A stretch of 64,000 bases of DNA from Photobacterium salinisoli (GTDB lineage Bacteria; Pseudomonadota; Gammaproteobacteria; Enterobacterales; Vibrionaceae), in assembly GCF_003614885.1 (NCBI RefSeq), contig NZ_QZMS01000007.1:248001-312000 (forward strand), read 5' to 3'. Position numbers and translations under genes: made by a program. The notes under the pieces were generated by a model. The model saw nothing but the letters and a program-made list of their open reading frames with translations, ran no database searches and was not told the origin of the DNA. Below, in pieces: positions 35,846 to 45,260 of this stretch; the first letter of the stretch is position 1; the number at the start of each line of letters is the position of its first letter.

Positions 35846-37298
35846 CCCCAGAAATACTTTTCGCTTATTGGCAATGCCTATGCTCTGGATGGGTATTGTG
35901 CAACTGAGTTTTGGTTTGCTTTCGCTGTTTATCTTTAATGATCATATTTCGAGGCTATTCCTAGCGCCAGGGCTCTTTATGGTGCTAGGTTCTGCCATCG
36001 TTTCTGTCATTCTTCGTCAAAGCAAACTGGATAAAGTTACCTTTCGCGATGCGCTGATTTTTGCCAGTTTAACCTGGGTGCTGACAGGAATACTTGGTGC
36101 AATTCCTATTCACTTGGTGACTGGCGTCAATTACAGCGATGCTGTCTTTGAATCGATTAGCGCGTTAACAACCACAGGCGCGACAATATTATCCGGGCTG
36201 GATAATATGCCTAAATCATTTCTTCTGTATCGTCAGTTTTTGCAATGGATGGGCGGATTAGGTGTTGTCATTTTTGTTGTGGCCGTCTTGCCGATGCTCA
36301 ACGTTGGGGGAATGCGTTTACTCAAAGCCGAAACGCCAGGACCCATAAAAGACGATAAACTTTCGCCAAGAATTTCTAAAACAGCTCACTATTTGTGGGG
36401 AGTGTATTTGGCGATTACTGCTGCTTGTGCCCTTGCATATTATTTGGCGGGAATGTCCGCTTACGATGCTGTCGCGCATAGTTTTACCACGGTTTCGACA
36501 GGGGGATTTTCAACCCATGACGCCAGTATGTGGCATTTTGAAAGTCACTTAATACTTATGATCTCTAATGTTTTCATGTTGCTTGGAGCAATAAATTTCG
36601 GGCTGCATTTTCGCGTATTTCGGGCTGGTTTGGCAGGAATCAAGCTTTACCTGAGAGATGAAGAAGTGCGAGTCTTTGTTTTGATTGTGCTGGCGCTCTC
36701 TTTTATCCTGGGTTGGTATTTGTATCGGCAATCTGCTTATGAGCACATACTGATATCATTCAGTTTTGCAATGTTTCATGTTATCTCTTTTATTACCAGT
36801 ACAGGGTTTGGCGCGGCAGATCTGAGTGCCTGGCCGGCTGCAACAGCGCTGTTTCTCGTTTTTTGCGCTTACTTGGGCGGTTGCTCTGGCTCAACCGCGG
36901 GCGGTAATAAAATAGTCAGAGACATTCTGACATTTAAGGTCATCCGACGCGAAATTCGTCAGCTTCTTCATCCCAAGGCGATTTTGCCTATTCGTTATCA
37001 AGGGCGGGTAGTCACTTCAGATATCACGAATGCGGTAATGGCTTTTATGTCCATAGCCGCACTGACCACTTTGGTTTTCACCTTGTTGTTAATGTCCACA
37101 GGTTTGGATTTCTGGTCATCTTTTACTGCCGTGGTGGCGTGTATTAATGTACTTGGGCCGGGTTTTGGTCAGGTAGGAAGTAACTTTCAGCCTGTCAGTG
37201 ATACCGGGATCTGGTTTTTGAATATCGCTATGATTTTAGGTCGATTAGAGTACTTTACCGTACTGGCGATGTTGCTCCCTCATTTTTGGAAAAAATAA
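35838..37298 (+). CDS. trkH: TrkH-type potassium uptake channel subunit
   Basis: A 486-residue membrane protein matching E. coli TrkH (483). The four selectivity-filter loops are visible: SALTTTGATILSGLD, SFTTVSTGGFSTHD, SFITSTGFGAADLS and VVACINVLGPGFG. QWMGGLGVVIFVVAVLPMLNVGGM and the GGCSGSTAGGNKIVRDI segment are also family marks. It conducts K+ inward gated by an RCK partner, here probably the next gene. GTG start overlaps the regulator gene. Confidence 0.92.
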   Translation: MVNPRNTFRLLAMPMLWMGIVQLSFGLLSLFIFNDHISRLFLAPGLFMVLGSAIVSVILRQSKLDKVTFRDALIFASLTWVLTGILGAIPIHLVTGVNYSDAVFESISALTTTGATILSGLDNMPKSFLLYRQFLQWMGGLGVVIFVVAVLPMLNVGGMRLLKAETPGPIKDDKLSPRISKTAHYLWGVYLAITAACALAYYLAGMSAYDAVAHSFTTVSTGGFSTHDASMWHFESHLILMISNVFMLLGAINFGLHFRVFRAGLAGIKLYLRDEEVRVFVLIVLALSFILGWYLYRQSAYEHILISFSFAMFHVISFITSTGFGAADLSAWPAATALFLVFCAYLGGCSGSTAGGNKIVRDILTFKVIRREIRQLLHPKAILPIRYQGRVVTSDITNAVMAFMSIAALTTLVFTLLLMSTGLDFWSSFTAVVACINVLGPGFGQVGSNFQPVSDTGIWFLNIAMILGRLEYFTVLAMLLPHFWKK

Positions 37299-37311
37299 CT
37301 AAGGTATTGTA

Positions 37312-37965
37312 ATGGCACATTTTACAGTCATTGGCTTAGGACGCTTTGGCGTGTCCGCCAGCCTGGAATTGATTCATCTCGGGCATACAGTAACAGGGGT
37401 AGACAGAGACCCGAAAATTGTCGAGAAGTATATCGAAGAGCTCACGCAAGCTGTGATTTGCGATTCTACCGATGAAAGCGCGTTAAGGGAGCTGGATCTG
37501 ACCAGCAGCGAAGCTGTGCTGGTGGCTATTGGTCAGGACATGCAATCGAGCCTGCTGTGCACGCTGGCGCTGAAAAATCTCGGGGTAAAGGAAATCTGGG
37601 TCAAAGCGAGTACCAAAGCGCACCACACGATAGTGTCGAAACTGGGCGTGCAACGCATTATTCATCCGGAAGAAGAAATGGGGATCCGTGTTGCACAGTC
37701 GCTCAATTATCCCATGGTGAATAACTATCTGGCGATCGGGCATGGGTTATACGTGGTGGAAATTCATGTGAAACCCGCGCTGCATGATGTGCCGGTTTCC
37801 CGGGTGCTGGGGGATGCGCGAGGCAGTGTGCAGGCTGTGTTGATTAAGCGGGAGCAGGAGGTGTTCACCAGCATTAACACGAACTTTGCACTCAAAGAAC
37901 ACGACATACTTTTACTCTGCGGCACTCGGGCAGAACTGAAGTATATCGCGCCAAGGTTGGTGTAG
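37312..37965 (+). CDS. ktrA: KtrA/TrkA-type RCK gating subunit
   Basis: A 217-residue cytosolic protein with one RCK_N domain (GLGRFGVSASLELIHLGHTVTGVDRDP, nucleotide-binding GxGxxG near residue 8) and one RCK_C domain (from about 135). The length and single RCK unit fit KtrA, not the double-unit TrkA (458 residues). It lies 13 bases after TrkH and one base before KtrB, so it could gate either channel. Confidence 0.88.
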   Translation: MAHFTVIGLGRFGVSASLELIHLGHTVTGVDRDPKIVEKYIEELTQAVICDSTDESALRELDLTSSEAVLVAIGQDMQSSLLCTLALKNLGVKEIWVKASTKAHHTIVSKLGVQRIIHPEEEMGIRVAQSLNYPMVNNYLAIGHGLYVVEIHVKPALHDVPVSRVLGDARGSVQAVLIKREQEVFTSINTNFALKEHDILLLCGTRAELKYIAPRLV

Positions 37966-37966
37966 C

Positions 37967-39331
37967 ATGGTGTTGTGGCATCCCTCCGTCTCTCCCATCG
38001 AGCGTCGCCCCAAGGCCGGTAAAAAGCTGCTGGGCGCACCGCCTTTCATCCTGAGTGCCAGCTTTATGCTGTTAATTCTTATTGGTGCCGGGCTGTTGAA
38101 GCTGCCGATTGCGACTCACGAGCCTATCAGCTGGGTGCAAAGCCTGTTTATGGCAACCTCGGCGGTAACGGTCACCGGACTGGTAGTGGTTGATACCGGC
38201 ACTGTGTTTACGCCATTTGGCCAAACTGTGATTGCCCTGCTTATTCAGTGCGGAGGGCTTGGTTTAATGACCTTTGCGGTTGTGACCCTGATTGCACTGG
38301 GGGGAAAAATCGGCTTTTTAGAGCGTACTGTCGCCCGGGAAGCCTTTAATCAGACCGATTCATCGACACTGGCTGCCACGGCGAAATCGGTACTGGGGTT
38401 TGCCCTGATCGTCGAGCTGATAGGTATCACTGTGCTCACCCTGTACTGGCGGGAGGAGCTGGGCTGGCAAACGAGCCTGTTTCACGGTTTTTTCTATACC
38501 ATCAGCGCCTTCAATAATGCCGGATTTGCGTTAAGTGCAGACAGTTTAATGCCCTATGTGGATGATCCTGTTGTGAATATCACGATAACCGGCCTGTTCA
38601 TTATTGGCGGTCTGGGTTTTTCGGTCTGGATGGATCTCAGGCGCAATCGCTGCTGGTCGCGCCTGACGGTGTACAGCCGGATGATGATATCAGGTACAGT
38701 CATCATTAACCTGGTGGCATTAATCGCCATTTATCTGATTGAGTACGACAACCCGAATACCCTGGCCCCTTTGAGTGAATCCGGCAAGTGGCTGGCATCC
38801 TGGTTTCAGGCGGTGACGCCGCGCACGGCGGGTTTCAATACACTGGCGATTGACCAGCTGGAGGATGCAACTACCGCAATCATGTTAGTACTGATGTTCA
38901 TTGGTGGCGGCTCTCTGAGTACCGCGAGCGGGATAAAAGTGGTGACCTTTATCGTGCTTATTTTAGCCACCTACGCCTACTTACGGCGTGATGAAGCGGT
39001 GGATGTCTTTAAACGCGAGATCACCAAAGAAACCATCAGCAAGGCGCTGGCGCTGACGTTAATCTCTGCCGGCGTAACCTGGCTGGCCATTTTTGCTCTG
39101 TTACTGAGTGAAAACGCGCCCATGCTGGATATCGTCTTCGAAGCGGTGTCTGCGCTGGGCACTGTGGGCCTGTCGAGAGGACTCACCGGTAATCTTTCCG
39201 CCGCGGGGGAATTTATCATTATCTTTATGATGTATATGGGCAGGTTAGGACCGCTGACACTGGCGTACTTTTTAGCCAGCCCCAGAAAGAAAAAAATTCG
39301 CTACGCTGAAACCAAACTGGCGATTGGCTAG
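37967..39331 (+). CDS. ktrB: KtrB-type Na+-dependent potassium uptake subunit
   Basis: A 454-residue membrane protein; Vibrio alginolyticus KtrB has 455. Pore loops: SAVTVTGLVVVDTG, SAFNNAGFALSADS, TPRTAGFNTLAID and SALGTVGLSRGLT. GGGSLSTASGIKVVTF is the intramembrane loop that gates KtrB. With KtrA it forms a high-affinity uptake system, Na+-coupled in Vibrio. It is unusual that a TrkH gene precedes ktrAB in the same operon. Confidence 0.9.
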   Translation: MVLWHPSVSPIERRPKAGKKLLGAPPFILSASFMLLILIGAGLLKLPIATHEPISWVQSLFMATSAVTVTGLVVVDTGTVFTPFGQTVIALLIQCGGLGLMTFAVVTLIALGGKIGFLERTVAREAFNQTDSSTLAATAKSVLGFALIVELIGITVLTLYWREELGWQTSLFHGFFYTISAFNNAGFALSADSLMPYVDDPVVNITITGLFIIGGLGFSVWMDLRRNRCWSRLTVYSRMMISGTVIINLVALIAIYLIEYDNPNTLAPLSESGKWLASWFQAVTPRTAGFNTLAIDQLEDATTAIMLVLMFIGGGSLSTASGIKVVTFIVLILATYAYLRRDEAVDVFKREITKETISKALALTLISAGVTWLAIFALLLSENAPMLDIVFEAVSALGTVGLSRGLTGNLSAAGEFIIIFMMYMGRLGPLTLAYFLASPRKKKIRYAETKLAIG

Positions 39332-39819
39332 TGTGGGCTGGTTGAGTGAATGCTTGTTTCTCCGTTGGCATCGCAGTCGCCGAGAAGTCTGATGCTATGG
39401 TCGGCAACTCTGAGGATATTCATAGTGTTGGATGAATAAAAAGTGGGTGAGATAAAAATAACCTGATGATTTCCCTGATTTGATGACAGTGTATGACGAG
39501 GTTATAAATACGATGTATGAACAATGTCATTTATTTCTTTAAAGGGACGAAAAAGTGGCATTGTTTTTATAATAACAATGCCGTTTTTATATCCAATATA
39601 TACTACTGGCATCGTGTTGAAGTTTAAATGTCATTCGGCGCTGTTTATTTTTATTTGATATTAAAAATCAACATCTTAATATCATTATGCAGTGTTAAAT
39701 AGTAAAAGACTGCATGCATATGCATTTGGGTTTAATTCCCCGTTCAGCTTGAAAGATGGGCGAAAACCAACCAACCTTATTCATAGTATGCTGTTTTGCT
39801 AAATTTTAAGGCAACGATA
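39332..39819. other. Intergenic region between ktrB and the SPFH operon
   Basis: No gene was seen in 488 bases. It contains a rho-independent terminator (39557-39590) and a perfect 12-base palindrome ATGCATATGCAT (39714-39725) about 95 bases before the hflK-like start, which may belong to the promoter region of that operon. Confidence 0.55.
39557..39590 (+). terminator. Rho-independent terminator
   Basis: GGCATTGTT / AACAATGCC stem with an 8-base A/T loop, followed by GTTTTTAT. It probably ends transcripts coming from the ktr operon. Confidence 0.8.
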
Positions 39820-40893
39820 ATGCCTGCACCCAATGATCCTTCTTCCAGTGAATCGTTTTATGGACTAAAAGCCCGAGCGCCTGAAAACCTTGGCCGCAGT
39901 ATGAAAAAAAGTGCGAGTAAAATCCGGCGCTTTTTTCCTGTGAGTAATATGCGTAGTGCTGTGATTTTCATGCTGATAGTCGTTACTTTAATCAGTTTAT
40001 GGCAGGCTATTTACACTGTTCCCAGTGACTCTATCGCTGTGGTTCAACGCTTTGGCAAGTTTTATTCAGAAATACAACCCGGTTTACATTTCAAATTACC
40101 ACTCGGTATAGATGCAGCAACAGTCGTTCCTGTTAAACGCCAGCTAAAACAAGAGTTTGGGTTTATCACGCTGGGTGCAACTGATCCTTATCAGAATCCG
40201 TCTGAACAAGATCGCGAGTTAGAAACTCAGATGGTTACCGGCGATTTAAACGCAGCGTTAGTGGAATGGGTCGTTCAATACCGTATTGCCGATCCGGTGA
40301 AATTTTTATTTGAAGTTCGCGCCCCCACTGCCACCTTGCGTGATGTTTCAGAATCAGTCATGCGAGAAGTGGTTGGTGATCGCACCGTTGATGAAGTTAT
40401 CACTATTGGCCGACAAGAGATTGAATCTGAAGCGCTCGTGAAAATGCAGGCACTTGCAACAAAGTACGTAATGGGAATCAATATTGATCAGGTGCAACTG
40501 AAAAATATTAACCCGCCTAAACCCGTTCAGGAGTCATTTAATGAAGTCAATCAGGCACAGCAAGAAAAAGAAAAGCTCATCAACGAAGCGCGACGCGACT
40601 ACAACAAAGTGATCCCGCTGGCGGAAGGTGAGAAAGATCAGCGCATTCGTGAAGCAGATGGATACCGACTAAAAAGAATTAATGAGGCAGAAGGGGATGT
40701 GGCTCGGTTTAATGCTTTGCTTACTCAATATGTTAAAGCGCCAGGAGTGACTCGATGGCGAATATACCTTGAAACCATGCAGGTCATTTTGCCCGGGATT
40801 CATTCCAAAATCATCATAGATGAACAAACACACAGTATCTTGCCATTTCTGGATCTTAAAGCCGAAACAATACAGCAAGGCAAGCAGCCATGA
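39820..40893 (+). CDS. HflK-like SPFH/band-7 protein (paralogue)
   Basis: A 357-residue type II membrane protein: short cytosolic N terminus, one helix (AVIFMLIVVTLISLWQAIYTV, about residues 44-65) and an SPFH domain (VPSDSIAVVQRFGKFYSEIQPGLHFKLPLGID) with a coiled coil around 235-290 (VNQAQQEKEKLINEARRDYNKVI, AEGEKDQRIREADGYRLKRINEAEGD). It matches HflK but is shorter than E. coli HflK (419) and is not near hflX or miaA. ATG at 39820 follows AAGG. It overlaps the HflC-like gene by four bases. Confidence 0.8.
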   Translation: MPAPNDPSSSESFYGLKARAPENLGRSMKKSASKIRRFFPVSNMRSAVIFMLIVVTLISLWQAIYTVPSDSIAVVQRFGKFYSEIQPGLHFKLPLGIDAATVVPVKRQLKQEFGFITLGATDPYQNPSEQDRELETQMVTGDLNAALVEWVVQYRIADPVKFLFEVRAPTATLRDVSESVMREVVGDRTVDEVITIGRQEIESEALVKMQALATKYVMGINIDQVQLKNINPPKPVQESFNEVNQAQQEKEKLINEARRDYNKVIPLAEGEKDQRIREADGYRLKRINEAEGDVARFNALLTQYVKAPGVTRWRIYLETMQVILPGIHSKIIIDEQTHSILPFLDLKAETIQQGKQP

Positions 40894-41885
40894 AAAAATT
40901 TGTTCCAGTGATTGTTATTGTGGTACTCGCTTTATTCATGCTGACATTGCGTGGGACCCTTTATACAGTCAGTGAAGTGGAGCAGGTTATCATTACCCAA
41001 TTCGGTAAACCTGTTGGCCAGCCTATTACGCAGGCCGGCCTCAAGACTAAAATACCTTTTATTCAGGAGGTTAATGCGATAGATAAGCGCGTTTTAGAAT
41101 GGGATGGCAACCCTTCAGATATGCCGACTAAGGATAAACTCTATATTTCGGTCGACTTGTTTGCACGTTGGCGGATCACAGAGCCTTTACAGTTTTTCCT
41201 TCGTCTGCGTGATGAACGCAGCGCTCAGTCCCGGCTGGATGACATTCTTGGTAGTGAAACGCGCAACGCGGTGGCCAAACATGAACTGATTGAAATCATC
41301 CGAACGACCAAAGGTCGGCAGCCATTAAGGGATGCATTGTTGGCAGATGCGGTACGAGATTCAACAATGGGCAATTTGGTGCCAATTCATAAGGGACGCC
41401 AGATTATTGAAGATGAAATCTTTACTGCGGCTGCTGATAAAGTGCGTGTATTTGGTATCGAATTATTGGATATCCGCTTCAAACGAATCAACTACAACGC
41501 AAGTGTCAGACCCAAAATCTATGAAAGAATGATCAGTGAACGCCGCCAGATTGCTGAACGCTTTTTATCTGAAGGATACGGTGAAGCGGCCAGAATCCGA
41601 GGTAATCGCGTGCGTGATTTGAATAAGATTCAATCAGAAGCCTATCGTCAGGTGGAAGAGATTAGGGGCTTGGCTGATGCCAAGGCCGCTGAGATTTATG
41701 CTCAGGCATACAACCAAAGTCCTCTGGCCGCGAATTTGTATGAGTTCACCCGGACTTTGCAAGCCTACAAGGCCATCATGACCGAAAATACCACGCTGAT
41801 ACTGTCCACTGAAAGTGACTTATTTAAGTTTCTGAAGCGGATATCCCCACCTGTCAGTGAGCAAATCACACCGGAAGGGCCATGA
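40890..41885 (+). CDS. HflC-like SPFH/band-7 protein (paralogue)
   Basis: A 331-residue partner of the preceding protein (E. coli HflC 334). One N-terminal helix (VPVIVIVVLALFMLTLRGTLYTV), SPFH domain (SEVEQVIITQFGKPVG ... AGLKTKIPFIQEV) and the RGNRVRDLNKIQSEAYRQVEEIRGLADAKAAEIYAQAY coiled region. HflK/HflC form a membrane microdomain cage around FtsH protease. Linked by ATGA overlaps to both hflK-like and nhaA genes, implying a role connected with the antiporter or salt stress. Confidence 0.82.
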   Translation: MKKFVPVIVIVVLALFMLTLRGTLYTVSEVEQVIITQFGKPVGQPITQAGLKTKIPFIQEVNAIDKRVLEWDGNPSDMPTKDKLYISVDLFARWRITEPLQFFLRLRDERSAQSRLDDILGSETRNAVAKHELIEIIRTTKGRQPLRDALLADAVRDSTMGNLVPIHKGRQIIEDEIFTAAADKVRVFGIELLDIRFKRINYNASVRPKIYERMISERRQIAERFLSEGYGEAARIRGNRVRDLNKIQSEAYRQVEEIRGLADAKAAEIYAQAYNQSPLAANLYEFTRTLQAYKAIMTENTTLILSTESDLFKFLKRISPPVSEQITPEGP

Positions 41886-43239
41886 AAAAATCAGCGTTTC
41901 GTCCTCATGAAAGAGGGCATCCTACGCAATTACCTAAAGAATATGTTGATTGGATAACCCAGCCCATCACCCGGTTTCTGCGAATTGAGGCCGCTGCCGG
42001 GGCTATTTTGCTATTTTTTACCCTTGTGGCTTTGGCCCTGTCGAATTCTCCCTGGGCGGAAACATTTTTATCGTTCTGGGATGTACCTATCGGAATATCA
42101 ATAGGGTCGGTGGCGTTTACCCGGTCGCTGCAGGCCTGGATCAATGATGCACTGATGACATTGTTTTTCTTCCTGGTTGCACTGGAACTTAAACGTGAAA
42201 TTGTGTTGGGAGAATTAAATACGCCGCGTTTGGCAATGCTCTCTATTTCAGGAGCCCTTGGAGGCATGCTGGTGCCGGCATTGATCTATCTGGCTTTTCA
42301 ACTGGGCCAGCCAGGGCAAGAGGGATGGGGAATCGTCATGGCGACAGATACGGCATTTGTTATTGCTTGCCTTATTTTACTTGGTCCTCGTGTCCCGAAA
42401 AGTTTGCGGGTATTTATGCTGTCTTTGGCCATCATTGATGACATTGGTGCCATTGTGGTTGTTGCTGTCGGTTACGGGGAAAACATTAATTTTTATTATG
42501 TTGGTCTGGCAGTGATCGGATTTATAACAGTTAAGGCCATGACCCTTCTCGGCGTTCGGAGTATCGCCTTGTATTCGTTGATAGGTGGACTAATCTGGCT
42601 CGCGGTGGACATGTCAGGTGTACATCCCACGGTAACCGGTGTGATTCTTGGGCTGATGACGCCGACAGGTCGTTGGATCAATGAAAAGCGTTTGTTAACT
42701 ATCATGGAATGTGTTGTGCCGCCATCTTTGCCAAAACAACACGGTGTGAAAAATATCGAACGCCAAGTTCTGAAAACCGCAGAAGCGGCAGCACGCGAAG
42801 CACTTTCGCCTCTGGAGCGCTTGGAAATGTTACTCCATCCTTGGGTAGGTTTTGTCATCATGCCTCTGTTTGCTTTTGCAAATGCAGGTGTTTCTTTTTC
42901 TTTTTCTGAATCATCCGGCTCTTTGTATATGGCTATATTTTTCGGACTCGTAATAGGGAAACCCATAGGTATTCTTTTATTCTGCAGGCTGGCGATCCTG
43001 ATGAAACTGGCTGTCCGGCCGCCTGATTTACCCTGGCTCTATCTGGTGGCGGGGGGATGCTTGCCGGCATCGGGTTTACCATGTCGTTGTTTATTGCCCA
43101 TTTGGCTTTAACTCCGGCACTCGCTGGCGTTGCAAAACTGGGTATTTTATCCGCCTCATTAGTTTCGGCTCTGACGGGAATTATCCTGCTCAGTGTGTTG
43201 TTAAGGCGAGATGCTTTGCGCATGAAAGAGAAAGCGTAA
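41882..43239 (+). CDS. nhaA: NhaA Na+/H+ antiporter, interrupted by a -1 frameshift in a G tract
   Basis: Reads as NhaA from ITQPITRFLRIEAAAGAILL through SIGSVAFTRSLQAWINDALMTLFFFLVALELKRE, ATDTAF, and LSLAIIDDIGAIVVVA (the paired Asp residues that carry Na+ and H+). At 43051-43056 there are six G; the frame then ends at 43111 with a non-homologous tail, while the -1 frame continues as MLAGIGFTMSLFIAHLAL, the conserved final helices. A seventh G would restore one ~452-residue protein. Either a sequencing or assembly error or a real frameshift. Expected to expel Na+ in exchange for H+. Confidence 0.85.
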
Positions 43240-43348
43240 CCTTTTTACTCAGCTCAATGTGTATCCCTTCGTGAATGCACAGGACCCTCTTTTCTCTGAT
43301 GGAAATTCGATGGCAACAGATCTAATTTTATATTGAGGAGGAAAGGCC

Positions 43349-44407
43349 ATGGTCATGGGAAATGCGAGATCTGATGATGCAGGCCCGCCCGAGCATAGCG
43401 CAGGCCTTAGGGTAGGCAAGGAATTGCTTGACGCGACCAGGCCTTATACTGAAGAGTCGCCGGCAATAAGTTGGTGGTATGTCAGTTCTACCTTTGTGTT
43501 AATGCTAACAGCATTGGCGGCAGCAGGAATAGTGTCGGCGTGGCCCCTCCGGCTGGTCTTTTCTGTTTTGGGGGCGTTGCTCATTGTTCGCTCTTTCATC
43601 ACCTTCCATGATTATCTGCACGGTGCAATTCTCCGACGTTCACGTATCGCTTTCTGGCTCTTTCATGCTTTTGGAGCCTTTGTATTAACGCCGCCCCGGT
43701 CATGGCTTGAAAGCCATAATTATCATCATGGTCATGTAGGGCAAATATCGAGCATCAGTGCGGGGGCATTTCCCATTATATCCACCCAAATGTGGCACAC
43801 CTCAACGCGTTGGCAACGGCTGGCCTATCGAGTCCAACGACACCCGGTGGTAGTGTTGTTGAGTTATCCTATTGTATTTGCTATCAACATTACGCTTATC
43901 CCATTGTTACGCTCTCCGGCTAAACATCTGGATTCGCTTATAGCCCTCGTTGCTCACTTCGGACTCATTGCCTTGCTGTGGGTACTGGGTGGATTCAACC
44001 TGGTCTTTTTTGTCATCCTGTTGCCTATGACGATTGCCTCTGCGATTGGATGCTATCTGTTTTTTGCGCAGCACAGTTTTCGACGCATGCAGATTGTGTC
44101 TCCGGAGGCCTGGAATTATTACAGAGCGGCAATCGAATCTTCCAGTTTTTTGCGTATGAACCGGATTATGCAATGGTTTACCGGCAATATCGGCTATCAC
44201 CATATTCATCATCTGAACGTTCGCATCCCTTTCTACCGATTACCTGAAGTAATGGCAGCGATTCCTGAATTGCAAACCCCTATAGTGACAACGCTTTCCC
44301 CCAGAGATATTGCAGACTGCTTTCGCTCGGCCTTATGGGATGAAGAAAAACAACGCATGGTTTCTTATCGTGAAGCGAGCACAAGCAAAGAAGACGCAGC
44401 CAGGTAA
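43349..44407 (+). CDS. Membrane fatty acid desaturase
   Basis: A 352-residue integral-membrane di-iron desaturase. Three histidine boxes are present: HDYLH (87-91), HNYHH (123-127) and HHIHH near 280. Four membrane helices surround them. It should introduce a double bond in membrane acyl chains or a related lipid; regiospecificity cannot be predicted. GAGGAGGAAAGG gives a strong ribosome-binding site. It follows nhaA by 109 bases, with no terminator seen, so co-expression is possible. Confidence 0.8.
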   Translation: MVMGNARSDDAGPPEHSAGLRVGKELLDATRPYTEESPAISWWYVSSTFVLMLTALAAAGIVSAWPLRLVFSVLGALLIVRSFITFHDYLHGAILRRSRIAFWLFHAFGAFVLTPPRSWLESHNYHHGHVGQISSISAGAFPIISTQMWHTSTRWQRLAYRVQRHPVVVLLSYPIVFAINITLIPLLRSPAKHLDSLIALVAHFGLIALLWVLGGFNLVFFVILLPMTIASAIGCYLFFAQHSFRRMQIVSPEAWNYYRAAIESSSFLRMNRIMQWFTGNIGYHHIHHLNVRIPFYRLPEVMAAIPELQTPIVTTLSPRDIADCFRSALWDEEKQRMVSYREASTSKEDAAR

Positions 44408-44705
44408 GGTTCGTGTCGTTAAAGGTGCGCTTTAATGGCGTAGTCTCATCGTTGAATTCGCTATAGCGATCTCGTCGCAGGCCCGTGACGGATAGCACAT
44501 CAGATCGATTTCTTGCTTTCGCAGGGAAAACATCATCGCAGTCACTGTCGGCTATTCAGTTGTTGTTTCGGCAGGTACAGGCTGGTGAAGATGGATAAAT
44601 TTCGCCAAAATTTTCTGCAAGTTGCTCATTTATCGCCATAATTAGACCAAGCAATCATAAAAAACGGCAACAAATTTTTCGGATCGACCGGGGTAAGGAG
44701 ACCAA
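44408..44705. other. Non-coding gap between the desaturase and lipoprotein genes
   Basis: No convincing gene or hairpin was recognised in 298 bases. The GGGGTAAGGAG sequence just before 44706 is the ribosome-binding site of the lipoprotein gene. Confidence 0.4.
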
Positions 44706-45125
44706 ATGAAACATCAGGTGTTGGGGATAGGTTTGACGGCGATATTGACGATTCAGCTGTCGGGGTGTGGTGTGTTGTTACACCCGGAGCGAAAAGGCCA
44801 ACGGGGCGGTCAGGTAGATCCGGCCATTGCGGTTCTGGATGCGGCGGGCTTGCTTTTATTTGTTGTTCCCGGGTTGATCGCTTTTGGGGTGGATCTGTAT
44901 TACGGCACTATTTACTTACCGGGAACCGCTAAAACCTTAAATGAAGAAGAACTGAACATGCTCAAGACACAGGATGGACAGCTCCAGCCTGAGCAACTGG
45001 CCAGATTGATTTCGGATGAAACCGGCCAGACTATCCATGCTGAAGAGATGGTGTCCTATCCGGTCGGCTCAGTGGATGAGTTAACCTTTATGCTCACTGA
45101 GGTACAAAAGCGGACATCCTCTTAG
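44706..45125 (+). CDS. Small conserved-type lipoprotein, unknown function
   Basis: A 139-residue protein with a lipoprotein signal peptide (MKHQVLGIGLTAILTIQLSGC, lipobox LSGC). The mature part has HPERKGQRGGQVDPAIAVLDAAGLLLFVVPGLIAFGVDLYYGTIYLP, i.e. a hydrophobic stretch that may insert in the membrane, then a hydrophilic C terminus. I recognise it as a type of short lipoprotein common in marine gammaproteobacteria, without known function. AAGGAG is well placed before ATG. Confidence 0.65.
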   Translation: MKHQVLGIGLTAILTIQLSGCGVLLHPERKGQRGGQVDPAIAVLDAAGLLLFVVPGLIAFGVDLYYGTIYLPGTAKTLNEEELNMLKTQDGQLQPEQLARLISDETGQTIHAEEMVSYPVGSVDELTFMLTEVQKRTSS

Positions 45126-45260
45126 GGTGATAACTGCTGTCGAAGGGGGGGCGCAAGCTGGAGGATTAAGCGAGCCTTCAAGTATTGCAGCCCTCTTTCT
45201 GATAGGGAGCACTGTGCATGGCGTGCGTGTCAAACAGGTTATGGCATCGTACTTCTGGCA

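Noticed and set aside
43057..43239. A separate 60-residue membrane protein gene after nhaA
   Set aside because: It is the displaced C terminus of NhaA (MLAGIGFTMSLFIA...), separated by the frameshift.
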